From Thalassia testudinum (Eukaryota; Streptophyta; Magnoliopsida; Alismatales; Hydrocharitaceae), in assembly GCA_037157565.1 (NCBI GenBank), contig JAZHRO010000012.1:7652501-7716500 (forward strand): a stretch of 64,000 nt of DNA, written 5' to 3'. The notes under the pieces were generated by a model, which saw nothing but the letters and a program-made list of their open reading frames with translations, did not search any database and was not told where the DNA came from. Every line of letters begins with the position of its first letter. Position 1 is the first letter of the stretch. This document shows, in pieces, positions 32,095 through 43,608 of this stretch. The position numbers and the translations under genes were made by a program.

Positions 32095-33808
32095 TTAATC
32101 TGGGACAGGGGTATCCTGGATAACTATCCTAGGTTGAAAGTGGCTTGGGTAAGGTGGGTCTTGTGTTGTTTTACCACTACAGGTTCTAACAGAATTCAGT
32201 CCTGCCTGGTTTTGGTTTGGTGTCGGTAAGATAGGTGGCTGTTGTTGAAATCCCACATATGATGTCAAAGCTTCCATCCCGTCGGGTGATGGAACATAAG
32301 GGGTCTGATAAATCATGTGGGCTTAGCCCGGATTCGGGTTCATAACGCACCTCTGGTTCGGCACGTTATTTGGATTCAGTAGAGGTTGCGAAGGGAGTGT
32401 GCCAGGTTGGCGGGAATTTGCCATCTGGGCAAGTTAATTGCGAACCTCTGTGATGTCGTCCTTGTGTTGTTTCTGCATAGCCGCATTTGTCTTCTGAATG
32501 CCAGCCAAAGTCTGAAGGATGAGAGTCACCTGATCTGTCTGAGTTGGCCCAGATTGATAGGTGGGGTTGGGTCGAGGCTGAGGCGGCTGATATGGATGAG
32601 GAGCTTGTGGATGGGGTTCATATGGTGGCCTCTGATTATTTCTCGCCCACGGGAAATTGGGATGATTCTGCCATCCAGGGTTATAGGTATTAGAGAATGG
32701 GTCATTTTGGATGGCATTGAGGTCCTTGCAGGTTTGAGGAACCTCGGAAAAGTTAGAGTACGAGGGTTCAGAGTTTCCCCAACTAGAGTAAGCAGGATCG
32801 GAGTTTCCTCCAGTCTTAAAGTTAGATGGGGGTGGATACGGGTCCATCCCCTGAGAAGATCGGTGACATATGTTATGCACAGCTTCCCTCCCAGAGGGCG
32901 GCTATGCAAACGGGTTTTGAGGAGAGGTGGCTCGCTGCAATGTCGAGTTAGCTCATCCACCTTCTTCTTAATGATAGAGACATTGTTCAATCGACTGGCC
33001 ATCAATTCCAAGTCGACGGATGCGGACAAGCCCTACGTCTCATGTGCTCCCCTTGGATTCGTCGATGTGCGGGCATTCGTCCAGTCAAATAAGCCCATGG
33101 AGTCATTATTGATGGAGTTCTCGCACATATTCTCGAGAATCTCCCACACAGTGTCTTCGTGTTGACCCATGATATTTCCTCCGCAGGTTGCATTGACGAA
33201 TAGGCGAATATCTTCACAGAGTCCCTGGTAAAAAGACTGGACTTGTTCCTATTTACGAACTCCATGATAGGGGCACTTTTGCATGAGATCCAGGAAATGG
33301 TCCCATGCTTCATGAAGGGGTTCTCCAGACTGTTGGGTGAAGTGTGTGATTTGGTGTCGTAAGGCATTCGTCTGACCAACTGGGAGGAACTTTTTCAAAA
33401 ACTCGGATTGTAGTTCAACCCATGTGTTGATTGAACGCATTTGAGTCTGATACCAGTGAGCTGCTTTGTCCTTGAGAGAGAAGGAGAACATCTTCATGAG
33501 AAGAATATCCCAATTTTGAAATCTGACCCGAAGGTTTGGGCCAAATGCTTGAGTTGTTTGATGTGCTAGAAGGGATCCTCGGAATTAAGCCCATGAAACT
33601 TAAGAATAGCATGAAACCTGTTGGGCTTGAGTTCAGAATCAGGACCTCCAGCCGAGATTTGGACTCGAAGTTCGATCGCTACCGCACTGGGATTGTAATG
33701 ATCTTGCATCATAGGATGTTGCGGTGGGTTTACAAAGGCTTGAAATAAATCATTGAGGTGCTGGAGTTTGTTCTCAAGGTTATTCTCTTATTCTACGGGT
33801 TGTGCCAT
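32095..33808 (-). pseudogene. Gag region of element 2
   Basis: Frames on the minus strand show a start near 33808 (MAQPVE, then a stop), a Retrotrans_gag-type core in 33497-33249 (KDKAAHWYQTQM, ELQSEFLKKFLPVGQTNALR, GEPLHEAWDHFLDLMQKCP), a middle part in 33248-32880 and a C-terminal part in 32880-32434 with SNTYNPGWQNHPNFPW and a Pro/Gln-rich stretch. At least four frame changes or stops interrupt it. Gag forms the particle and packages RNA. The long plus-strand frame 32386-33165 is its antisense shadow. Confidence 0.85.
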
Positions 33809-34932
33809 GATGATGGAAGAAGGAGAATTGGGTTTAGATGAATTAGAGGAGATGTCTATGTGGTGGGGTTGTTGCACAAACATGGAAGTCGAGGCCTAGC
33901 CTCGGTGGGAGTGAATTACTAAAGGAGGTCTCAATGATGGCCTTAAGGACCTCCTACCGAACATGCACCGAAGGTCTGGATGAGAGTAGAATGTGATGGA
34001 CCCAATCAAGACACCCAAAAATTTGGATGACTATAGAGGTTCAGGGCAGATGATACCCCTTAGTTAGAAAGCTGTCCACCTGAGAAATACCTAGGCAGCC
34101 ATTGAGGGAGAGTCCCGTGAAGACCCCTATATGGTAGAGTGCCTCCACGAGTTACAAGGTTTCCCCCACCCGACCTCTCTTGTCACTAATGTTCTAGGTA
34201 GACCAGAATGGGGACTTTGACCTCTTAAGTCTACCAGTTTTATTAAAGAGCAAGGGTGCAAAAAGTGACCTAATTTCACTTAAGTCACTTGTCACTGAGT
34301 TTCACTTGAACTTTAGATGTATTAAGTGCAAAAAGTGACCTAATTTCAAGGTTGGTTGACCCAACAAGGTGGGTCAACTTCACCTATTTGTCCTTTGAGA
34401 AGTTTTGGGTCCCTTCTTTTAGGATTTAAGTGAAATTAAGAGCCTGAATTTTAGGGTTTTCTTTAATAGATCTCTTCAACCAAGGCTTAGGCACACCTCT
34501 TTTTGGAAAGTTGATTCTTGCTTATGAAGGTGTGTCTCTAAAATCCTAGATTGAAATCCTTAATTTGGCTCTAATCTTGGTCCAATTTAGTTTTTCAAAT
34601 GTGGTATCTAGGGCTTAATCAAGAGTGTGGTAGCCCTAGTAACCTTAAATGGGTGCACAAATTAGTATTGTTGTTGAAATCAAATCAGGCAACTTTGATG
34701 AATTAGCTAGAAATGGAAAGCAAGTAGCCCTAATTGATTTTATCTTTTTCTTCCTTTTCAGAATGAGGGGCTTAAGAGAAAGAGATTAATCAAAAATTAC
34801 CTGCCCCTGGCGTGTTTGATGTGCGGCTGTCTTTCTTTGAATCTTCTCCCTTGAAACAACCACAACAAAATAGGTATAGCAAGTTAGTACCAAATCAGCA
34901 ATTGCAACTAGGATTTCTAAATTGCCTGTTGC
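33809..34932 (-). other. 5' leader of element 2
   Basis: Untranslated leader between primer site and gag. 33990-34230 aligns with 2990-3240 of element 1. No ORF of note. The shared part probably holds packaging or dimer signals. Confidence 0.6.
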
Positions 34933-34950
34933 TCCTCGGCAACGGCGCCA
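34933..34950 (-). promoter_or_regulatory. Primer-binding site of element 2, tRNA-Asp type
   Basis: TGGCGCCGTTGCCGAGGA on the minus strand, one mismatch to the tRNA-Asp complement. It is followed at once (no U5) by mid-LTR sequence. Confidence 0.85.
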
Positions 34951-35826
34951 ATGGCAACTCGAAAGAGACCCAAATCTCTCATGCGTTCGCATGAGAGATT
35001 CGGTACCAAGTAGGGCCTCAAATTGAGTTCACATTGAAGGGAATTTCTCAGAGAATCTCCCTTCCAATTTTGAAGGGGATTCTCTGAGAAATCAGGGAGA
35101 AATCACCTTCTCAACTTCGCCGAAGTAGGATTCCTTCGCTATAATGGTGAAGGGACCTAATTGCAAAGAATGATGAAGAAGTTAGGGGGTCAAATGTAAG
35201 GGTTTTTGAAAGATAGGGGTAGAAATGTAATCAGGTTGGACCTATTTGCAAAGTGGGTCAGGATGAGTTCCCTTTGGGTCCAAATTTTGCTAAAAACCTA
35301 ATTTGGACCTAAAGAATTTAATGGTAAAGTTGGATTTTTGGTTTGACCACGTTTGACTGGGTAATTTACGTAAAAACCTAATTTAGAGCAAATGTTTATC
35401 TGAAACCCCATTCTAGGTCAAAATAGGTTCCTATGGCCAAATTGAAAGTTTTAAACCCTAGAGAATATTTTTATATTATTTTTATAGGATTTAGGTGAAT
35501 TTTATCCTGACCAGAACCTTATTTAGTCAAGCGGGTCTATTTTAGGGTTACAAGAAGTCATTTAATTCCCAGAACTTACACGAACCCTTTTCTGTCTGAT
35601 CCAACCCACTTATTATCTTGTTAAGACCATTTGACCTGTGTTTAGCCCTTGAGAAAACTCGTTGTTGCACTGCAATGGTAAAATTATAGTTTGACCCCTT
35701 GTTTCTTGCTTTTCTCTCAGAAAGATTATTCAATAAATTAGAACCTCCAATTGGTTATGTAGGAGCTTTTGTTCTCTTTTATGGGTCAAAATGAGCTAGT
35801 TATGGCTCATGATAGTGTTCCTATCA
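34951..35826 (-). repeat. 5' LTR of element 2, truncated flush with the primer site
   Basis: Only 876 bp, matching 25779-26655 of the 3' LTR. The equivalent of 23865-25778 (about 1.9 kb: U5, R, purine tract, promoter side of U3) is missing. The break lies at the edge of the primer site (ggcgcca/atggcaactcg). The outer end is intact and hairpin-bearing (tgatagtgttcctatca, 35810-35826). The promoter is gone, so this copy cannot be transcribed from its own LTR. Confidence 0.85.
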
Positions 35827-35831
35827 ACAAA

Positions 35832-36290
35832 CCATTTGATAGCCCGATTATTGAAGATTATGATCTAGTTGGGGTTAACTTGGAGGATCTAGATCCTCAT
35901 TTACTAGATGATTCAATCAGTAGCCCATTTCCTCAACTGCACCCCAAAGAGCTAAATGATCATACTTTTGAGATCATTGTGCCCAAGTCAATCCTAATTC
36001 AACCACAACTGTTGGACTTAGGTACTTTAAATGGGGTGTACAACGATTTGGAGGTCCCAGAAACATTGATTTTAGAGGATAGGAATTTGGCAATAAAAAT
36101 ATGGAAGGCTAACTCAAAGGGAAACACAATTTTGGATTTAAGGGTTCCTGTTGACCTAAACCACTTACTTTTTACCAGAACCCTTATGATATCTTTCAAG
36201 TGCAACCTAAGCTTAGAATCATTGATTATCTTTTTGAGTTGAAATCTAAAAGGACATCCAAATCTAGTGAATCAAATCTACCTTTTGTCC
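35832..36290 (+). pseudogene. Element J acidic ORF, downstream part
   Basis: J resumes after element 2. From 35829 one frame is open to 36242: DSPIIEDYDLVGVNLEDLDP, then LLDDSISSPFPQLHPKELND, ending in a more basic segment. Acidic N-terminal half, hydrophobic/basic C-terminal third; no known domain. Its frame does not match the upstream part across the insertion site, so an indel preceded or accompanied decay. Beyond 36242 the remaining 260 bp to the solo LTR are non-coding. Confidence 0.5.
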
Positions 36291-36502
36291 GACACTTTAG
36301 TCTTGGGTTGCATACAACAAAACTGCAGGCCTGGCCGCGCAAGCATAATAATCTTCGATTTTGGGTGATTTTCATGTAGAACCTTAGAACTACTCGACCT
36401 TGGGGCATAGGTTTGCACCATAATCTAGTCCACGTCTGTGGACATATTCTGTTGATGGGTTTAAGGATCAATCTTTTAATTCTGATTCTGACCTGCACCT
36501 GT

Positions 36503-38204
36503 TGTAGTTTCCTACTTGGAGGGGGTGAGATCAGCGTGATGTAAAAAATGCGGAATTGAAAATATACCAATCTCACAAAATAAACAATCACACAAAGTAC
36601 ACAAAGATTTTTAGGTGGAAACCCAAACCGGGTGAAAACCACCACCTAACCCTCTCGAGTTAGGATTTTCCTGGTCAACCAAGTTGATCAAAACCACTAA
36701 ACGAATCACTTAAACGAGGGGATTCAATCTCAATTACAACCACGCTACTTTATACGAGGGTAGCGTACCCCAAAACCCTTCTCTTCACGAGAAGGATTTT
36801 GTCCCACGAAGGAGACGGGAATTCTCAAAGCGAATACCCAACCAAATAACAAAGTAAAATAACAAATATAGTCCTATAGAGCCAACAAAGATTTAAACCT
36901 AGCTTTTATAGGAATTAGGAAACTCCCCTTTAATGGAAGCACGTCGAATCGATGACGTAGGTGCGTGAGCTACACGACGACTCAACGTCGCTCTCGTGAA
37001 CTATGGCGGGAGAGCGGGTGCGCAAATGCTTGATGCTCTCTAGATGAAGAACTGGAGCTTGGAGAGCAAGAGCTTGCTTCTTAGGATCAAGAGACACAAA
37101 ATGGTGTGAAAGTGTATTACAAGGTGTGTCTTGTGTGCAAGAGGTTCTCCTCTATTTATAGAGGCCTTAGGAAGGCTTTAGAAGGTTTTGGAAAGCTTCC
37201 ATAGCCGTTGGGTGCAAAGCCCAAGAGAATCAGGCTGAAATCAGGAACAATCATTGCACTGACAGGGTTATCAGACGTCTAATCCTGGCATCAGACGTCT
37301 GGAACACTAGTTTAAGACGTTTGATCACAAAGTCAGACGTCTCATTTTAGGCAGGTTTCTTCCTGACTTGGATCAGATCTAAATAGGGTTCTAGTGCAAG
37401 TCCATCAGACGACATACAGGACGTCTGGAAACCAACTCTTTCTGCGGGAATGGATTTCCAAGAGATTGCAATGGCTATAAGATCTCTGAAAAGAGATTTT
37501 GGGTCAGCCGAGGCAAAACAGTCATTTATCAGACATCTGGAAACACTTACGGATGTCTGATAAGGCTCTAACGGTCATATTCTTCAGTGTTTGTTAAGGC
37601 AACCAACGGTCCACTAATTGGACGTCTGGCAAAATCATTAGACATCTTCTAAGACATCTGGACTAAGGTCTGGATGTCTGATTTCATCAGACAGAACTAA
37701 CTAAGTCCAGCCTAAATGTTATTGGACGTCTGAATCAACAGTCAGACGTTTTAAAACTCATTATCAAACGTCTGATTTTGAGATTAGACGTCTGAAAAGG
37801 CTGTTTGAACCCTATATTGGTTTTCTAAGTTTTCTACAGAAAACCTAAGTATCCTAGGGTTATGCAGGTGTTCCTAGGACTACTATTAGGGTACTTTGAG
37901 GCTCTTTAACATGATGTTCTAAGGAACAAAAAGAGCAAGGAAATAAAGACAAAAGTACATGAAAGAAATAAACAGAATTCTATTCTATTCTTCTTGTCCT
38001 TCCATCTTCAACCTATCGCTCCTCGTGAATCTCCCCTATTCTCCATCAAGCTCCTCCGATCCATCCTGGATGCGAGCTCGAACTCCGTCTAATCATGTCT
38101 TCATTTGCAATTTGACCTGAAATCTAAGACTCCAAGTGCAAATGTTAAATGACAAGTGTTTTGTTATCATCAAAACAAATGATCGTGATGCTCTAGCACC
38201 AACA
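36503..38204 (-). mobile_element. Solo Sirevirus LTR F' (minus), nested in J
   Basis: 1702 bp, reverse orientation relative of the LTRs of element F. Flanks cctgt (36498-36502) and cctat (38205-38209) form a target duplication with one mismatch. On the minus strand it starts TGTTGGTGCTAGAGCATCAC, carries the AGACGTCT array (37265-37790), a TATA in ctataaataga (37151-37160) and the same leader and U5. Many GACGTC sites are decayed to gacatc, gatgtc or gacgtt, so it is older than F. Confidence 0.85.
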
Positions 38205-38209
38205 CCTAT

Positions 38210-39698
38210 GAATTCCTAACCTCTTCTTTGTTTTTATTTTATGCCTAGCTGAAAGCATTAAACTTAGCGCGTGTGTATACTCTCCTCTCTGTAGAGCTAA
38301 CCGGATTGTCAAGAAACTCAAGTGATATTTTGTTATTCCGCCTGTTTCATGTCTTTATTTCTACAATGAGGACATTGCATCATTTAGGAATAGTAGGATG
38401 GATACTTAATCCTAAAATTATTTCGTTAGCTCTGTAGAATTTCTTTTATTTTCTTTTTTTTAAATTAAAAATTCAAAAAGACAAAAAAAAGAAAAAATAT
38501 AGAATTAAAAGAAGAGAACTTAGGCATTAGGAGTTATTAACTTTAGGAAATAATACGATAGGACCTAAATACTTACTCTTGAATATGAACTTAGTGCTCG
38601 GGTATCGTATTTTAATGTGCTATGGAAATAATGTGCTTGGGTGTTCACTCGAATGTGGACTTAGTCTCGAGTCTTCACCGAGTAATTTTATTTTAATTTG
38701 GTAAATAAATTAGGGTGATAAGTACACGACTTATCAACCTGCCCTCTGATTTGAGAGGACTGTAAGTCTAAGAATCTACACACTATTTGTACTGACTCAC
38801 TTTCTGACAATTTTTATGAAAATTGGATAGCTAATGAGCTGTCTAGGGTGGTATGGTTGGCAAGTTGTCGGTGGTAGCAGCTCATCGGTCGGTTGTCCCT
38901 TGCCCAGCCACACAACCATTCTCTTCCTACTGACTTTAGGTAAATCTTAGATCAGGGAAGCCACCTACTTTAAAAAAAGAGAAAAAGAAACACCCAAAAT
39001 GAAAAAAAAGAAAAAAAATAGAAAAAGAAGAAAATAAGAAAAATAAATAAAGCCACACTTTACGCACGAGTATGGTTGACAAGTGATCGGTGACAACAGC
39101 TCATCGGCCGATTATTCAGACCCCATCTCACAAAAATGCACAAATAATTCCTAAACACTTAGGAAGAAATGAAGAAGTAGAATAAACCGAGGAGATGTAC
39201 ACTGAGTTCGCCCTTGTGTTGACCCCATAAAAATAAAAAGTAGGGAGAAAGCTACCATCGGAAAGATAAACCTCTAGGCAAAAATCTTTAAGGTCACCTA
39301 GGGTTGTAGAAACCTGAAGTTTATTTTAACGGTCGCTTAGTGAGTCTATCACCCTTTCACAAGATGCTTAAAACTTAAGAGTCCTTTTAGAGTCTTAAAC
39401 GGGTTGGGTAGCCGTAGAAAGCTACCCCAAAACCCTAAACTCAAAAAATCCAAAAAAATAAGAAAAGAAGAAAAACAAAAAAATGTATCTTCCCTTTTCA
39501 AATAAGGCGAGGACTTGGGCGGTCCGCATTCTGGTAGACACCCGGGTACTGTTAAGTTTTCGTAGTTTAGGACTTTAGTTGAAATTTTCTATTGTTAATA
39601 AACGACTTAGGCCTAAGCAATCAAGTCCTAATTTTGTTTTTATACGTAGCATATAGATTAATTTTGCTAAGGACTAGCAAAAGATAGGCATAGGGGTA
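38210..39698 (+). other. 3' untranslated region of element J
   Basis: About 1.5 kb without ORFs. It contains the hairpin CAATGAGGACATTG (38364-38377), two A/purine-rich stretches (38962-39052, 39445-39487), a 43-bp block present twice 215 bp apart (about 38855 and 39070), and a polypurine tract aggcataggggta just before LTR D. Confidence 0.7.
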
Positions 39699-41169
39699 TG
39701 CTGTAGACACATCCATTTAGGTTAAAATGTCTATTTATGCATGTCTCTAAGCTTAGATATGCATTCCATACTATAAATATTTTATAGCATGCATCATTTT
39801 GCATTTAGAATAGTTTGTGTATATTTTAGGTTAATTGCGTCCTTTTATGGCCAGGAGAGAAGGAGATTTAATTCGTAGCCTCGGATTGATGATCCGATCA
39901 TACAGATCTGATCAGAACGATGATCGGAGTCCAACGCCTCCGAAATCGCCTTGATCAGAGTCCTATAGCACCATATGTAGTTCAAGGAAGATCAACGGCA
40001 GAGGGACTAGGTGATGCAATCTGGAGCCTCAAATGATAAATCCGACCGCACGGATGGATTCAGGTTCACGATCGCAACCCAACGACATGAAAATAGACTC
40101 AATGCGACCTCTGTAGCTACCCCTACAAAGAAAGAAGATGGACGGCCCAGGTCGCGCCACATGGTGCAACTCAGGCCACCCATGAGCACGCACGTGCCAC
40201 TGCACGTACACAGTAGCGCAGGTGCGCGCGGTGGCGTGCAATGCAGCAGGCGCAGCAGTGGCAATGTGGGCTAGTGCATGGGCACGCGGCGATAGCGTAG
40301 GCACAACAGTGGGCCCGCGACAAGGGCACGTGGAGCGTGCGCTAGCACAATGGTTGGTGGGCATGTGGGCTGTCTTCAGGGACGCTTACAGCCAATCTTC
40401 AGTGACGTTTATGATCGTCACTAAATGTCTTGTATGCGAAATTGATCCTTTCCTCCACTATAAAAGGATCCTTACCCATCCCATTTTTCTTCATCTGTTC
40501 CTTTCTTCTCCTTACCACCTCGAAGGCTCTAGTGAGAGCTTGTCCCAAGCCCAGGATACTCCTCTAGAGTAGAATCAAATATTTTCCCGGCTATCATCCC
40601 CATTTGTGGAGCATCCCGCGGCCATCCTATCACCTCCTTCCAGAAGATCGTCGCTACGACGACATCCTACCTCGTCCTCCTTCCTCTGTCGTCATTCTCC
40701 CTCGTCATGCTCCTTACCACCTTCATCCGGGCACCGTCAGAGAGAACCATCCTCCAAGCAACTGTCGAGGAGGACTCTTCTCATCTCCATCTATCTTTAC
40801 TACTTTCTACTATAGTCTTTCTGATTTCATAGCTGTAGGAAGCATTTGTTCATCAATATATTGATATTTTCTCTCTCTTTCTCTCTCTCTTATATTTTGC
40901 AAGTAGATTAGTTAGATAATATTTTCATCGATCTGATCTCTTGCTTGATAAAAACACAGAAAAAGTTATAAAAGATAAAAATGACAAAAAGAAATAAAAA
41001 CGAAACATGGATTTTTCAAACCAAACGTTCGCCTCCCCGTGTTCAACTCGGGGCTCCTTTTGAGTTTCGGTTATAAATATTATCCGATTGACGATTTTTC
41101 TTGCGAATCGAACTACGAAGACAGGTTTTCTAAACTCACATCTTTTCACGATGAATCTCTGCCTCATCA
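39699..41169 (+). repeat. LTR D, 3' LTR of element J
   Basis: 1471 bp, TGCTGTAGAC to gcctcatca, followed by TSD tccac. It aligns with LTR C throughout, with TATA at 40459-40465, the decayed G-box palindrome (core CACATG, about 40160) and hairpin (about 40398-40428). ORFs are compositional. Confidence 0.88.
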
Positions 41170-41797
41170 TCCACCTTGGAGGAAAGCTTGGAGAAGTATC
41201 AACTTGGAGGCAAGGAGATCTTTTCATGCATAGGAGCTGCTGTGCTTAGAGCAAGACCTACCTCCTCTTTTATCATCTTTGGAGGACACTTTTCTTCTCC
41301 TTTATTTTCTTTGTATTAGCTAGTACTATTTTTCAATTTCTTGTAAGAGGCATTCAACTACCTATCACCAACTTGCTAGTAATATAAAGATCTTTATTGC
41401 CTTCCAAATTTCTATTTCTACTTAGTGTGTTTTCATGTTCTAGTAGTTTTAGTGCACACACTCTTCCCTTCTAATTACCTTAGGCACACTTGCTTAGGTG
41501 AGCTTAGAAGAGAGGATTTATTCTTGTCACTTAGGGCATAGTTTCATGTTGCATAGTTCGCTATCGCATTCTCACACTTCCCAATTATTTTTTAAAACCC
41601 TAAAAATAACAAAATCAAAAATGCAAAGTGTGGATTTGAGAGGTGAGAGAGAGAATCAATTATCTGACTAACAATTTGGCCTCTTTGGATGACCCTAGAT
41701 GTTCCACTATCTAAGTATTACAAATTTCAAGAGTTGATCGATTTTATGCATTTCAATGAAAAACTCGCATTTATAAAATCACGTAAAATCTACATCA

Positions 41798-43378
41798 CTT
41801 TTTGGCACCATTGTCGAGGAGGCACGACTTAGTCACATCATTTATCTCTCTCTTGCTTTGTTAGATCTTCACAAATTTTGTGTTTGTGTTGTTTAGGTGA
41901 GAATCAAGAGCGAGAACGGGATTTGGAGCACTTGGAGCAGAAGCTTCGAGTTTCTTTTCTTCCCACATACTCCAAGTTAATACCCAAGGCTACTTTTAAA
42001 AGAAAAATAAAATTCTCTTAGAAAATCTTTAAATTATAAAAAACAAGAAAAATTGAGGGTGGTGGAATCTTAAAAATCACATTGTTGCTTGTTTTCTCCA
42101 TTTTTTCACCACCTCAGTCTTATTAGTGTTTGATTTTTGAAAATCCAGACTTTTGTCTAGATTTTAAGAAATCAAGTTCTAGAACTTAGGGGCTTCCTCA
42201 AATCACTAAATTTCACTCAAGGAAGCCCCTTTGAGTCTGGAACCTTGAGTCCAATTTTCAACCAATTTGGCTAAATAAAAAAAATAAAAAAGTCACAGAC
42301 TGAATAGGGGTCAGACCTTGTTTCCTTACTGTTTTCTTACTGTCTGTGAATGTTATAAATTTTTATACTCATCACATTTAGGAAAATTTTATATTTCTGA
42401 AACTTTGAGAAATTATCTATGTCATATAAAATTCTTAAAAATTTTTTAGAACATTTGAGGTTTCTGCAGAGTCAATTCCCTGAATCTATCAATTCTGACT
42501 CTTGAGACTAGTAAGAAGAAAAATTCCAAAAAGATATCAAACAATTTCATAAAATGACAAAAAAATCTTTTTTGGATTCCTTATTTGATTTTCTCTTAGG
42601 TGGTGGTGTTGTTTGTCTTGTTTGGACCACCACCTAAGAAGATTTTGAAAAGAGATTCTTTTTTAGGTGTTCATACATAGGATTTCCACATTAGGATTTT
42701 TAATTTTCTCTCTTAGTCACAATAATTTTTAAAAGAATTGACTTCCACCAACAACAACTTGTTTGCTAATATTTCATGGTACATCAAAGCCTTGTTTGAA
42801 TCCTCAACAAGAGAGAATTTTAAAAGACATTAAAACTTTATCAAAGCCCTAAAATCCTTCAACAAAGAAAAATCCTTGTTTGCAAACCTATTGTTTTGTC
42901 TTGGGCATCACTTCCAACTCAATTCGCACAAAAAAAAAATTGAAATAATCGGCCACTACCCCAATTAACGCCTATCACATTCCTTGTGCACTTAAGTTCC
43001 TAAGCTCAAATTAAAATTGGTAGTCATTTGACCACTAAGGACTTCATTTCATCTTAAGCTTGATATATGAAATTTAGGTTACCTTTAATTGTCCCAATCC
43101 CCTTAATTAAATGTGGTGTCAGACTAGAAGGGAAGTCAAATGATGGGTACGGGTTTACACAAGCCCTTGATGATTTTCCTAGGACATGCTTGGGCCCAAG
43201 CCACCTCTCTAGTCTAGCCAGGTTGATTTTGCGAACGGGGTTCAATTAGTGGTTTCTTACTTTTCTGGGTTCCCAAGTCTTAGGTTTTTGAGTAAACCTT
43301 AAGATTAGGCTTAGAATTTTGTTGCTTGATTACACACTTCTTCTCATCTTTCCCTCCTCTCCTCCCCATTCTTCCATT
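41798..43378 (+). other. Primer site and leader of element K
   Basis: TGGCACCATTGTCGAGGA at 41803-41820 follows the LTR end and resembles the tRNA-Asp complement with several changes. The next 1.5 kb are AT-rich leader with no sustained ORF, including a repeated theme 'ggtggtggtgttgtttgtcttg' (42599) near 'cttgtttggaccaccacct' that could fold. Confidence 0.6.
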
Positions 43379-43608
43379 GTATGCACGAGCAGCGGTCCTA
43401 AACTCCACACTTGGAGGGACCACCTGATTCTAACCCCCCACAAAAAGATCCTCTTCTTTGCATTCATTAAAAATAGAAAACCAAAATAGGTCCACTACCG
43501 CTTCCACCTCTCAACCACAAAATTCGTCTAACCCTACTTCTAATCCTGCCTCTAACCCTTCCACCCAAAACCCATAGGCTAATTTTCCCATCCCTGATCT
43601 TCCTCACT
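43379..43608 (+). pseudogene. Start of K gag, truncated at a junction
   Basis: Open pieces near 43480-43608 read a Ser/Thr/Asn/Pro-rich N-terminal region (STTASTSQPQNSSNPTSNPA) broken by a stop, then ANFPIPDLPHLE, the kind of variable start seen in Tat/Athila gag. It ends abruptly where reverse-strand copia gag begins. Nothing more of K is visible. Identification rests on position after leader and primer site. Confidence 0.4.

Larger units (their letters stand above)
23865..35826 (-). mobile_element. Element 2: Athila-like Ty3 retrotransposon, nested in J
   Basis: Minus strand, 12.0 kb. From right to left: truncated 5' LTR (35826-34951), tRNA-Asp primer site, leader, gag, protease, RT/RNase H, integrase, long 3' untranslated region, 3' LTR (26655-23865). 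Flanks acgaa and acaaa (23860-23864, 35827-35831) are a target duplication with one mismatch. Domain order protease-RT-RNase H-integrase identifies Ty3; the primer site and protein motifs point to Athila/Tat, with Athila more likely. All coding regions carry stops or frame changes, so it is dead. LTR overlap differs by about 8% in a hand-counted 270-bp stretch. Confidence 0.9.
17321..41169 (+). mobile_element. Element J: non-autonomous Tat/Athila-like LTR element, nested in K
   Basis: LTR C (17321-18840) and LTR D (39699-41169) are alike and are flanked by the perfect target duplication tccac (17316-17320 and 41170-41174). After removing nested insertions (G2, element 2 and the solo Sirevirus LTR) the internal region is about 4.4 kb and the element about 7.4 kb. 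It has a tRNA-Asp primer site, a Tyr/Pro-rich gag-like region, an acidic ORF and a long non-coding 3' region with a polypurine tract (about 39681-39698), but no protease, RT or integrase. LTRs differ at about 32 sites in the first 270 bp by hand count (12%), so it is old. Confidence 0.88.
14090..41797 (+). repeat. Element K 5' LTR (family E), split by solo LTR B and element J
   Basis: Three LTR pieces, 14090-14902, 16581-17320 and 41175-41797, join to about 2.18 kb and align with the solo LTR E2 (53933-54688 plus 59700-61204, about 2.26 kb). The start is cgataaacgccagtttatca, a 20-nt palindrome whose first base has mutated from T. The last base is followed by 'ctttt' and a tRNA-Asp-type primer site at 41803, so this is a true 5' LTR and not a solo. 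The first piece holds the AGCT array. ORF 17113-17328 is compositional. Confidence 0.8.

Noticed and set aside
32386..33165. Longest plus-strand ORF (259 codons)
   Set aside because: It is the antisense of the gag region of element 2, where minus-strand frames have recognisable gag motifs; the plus product has none.
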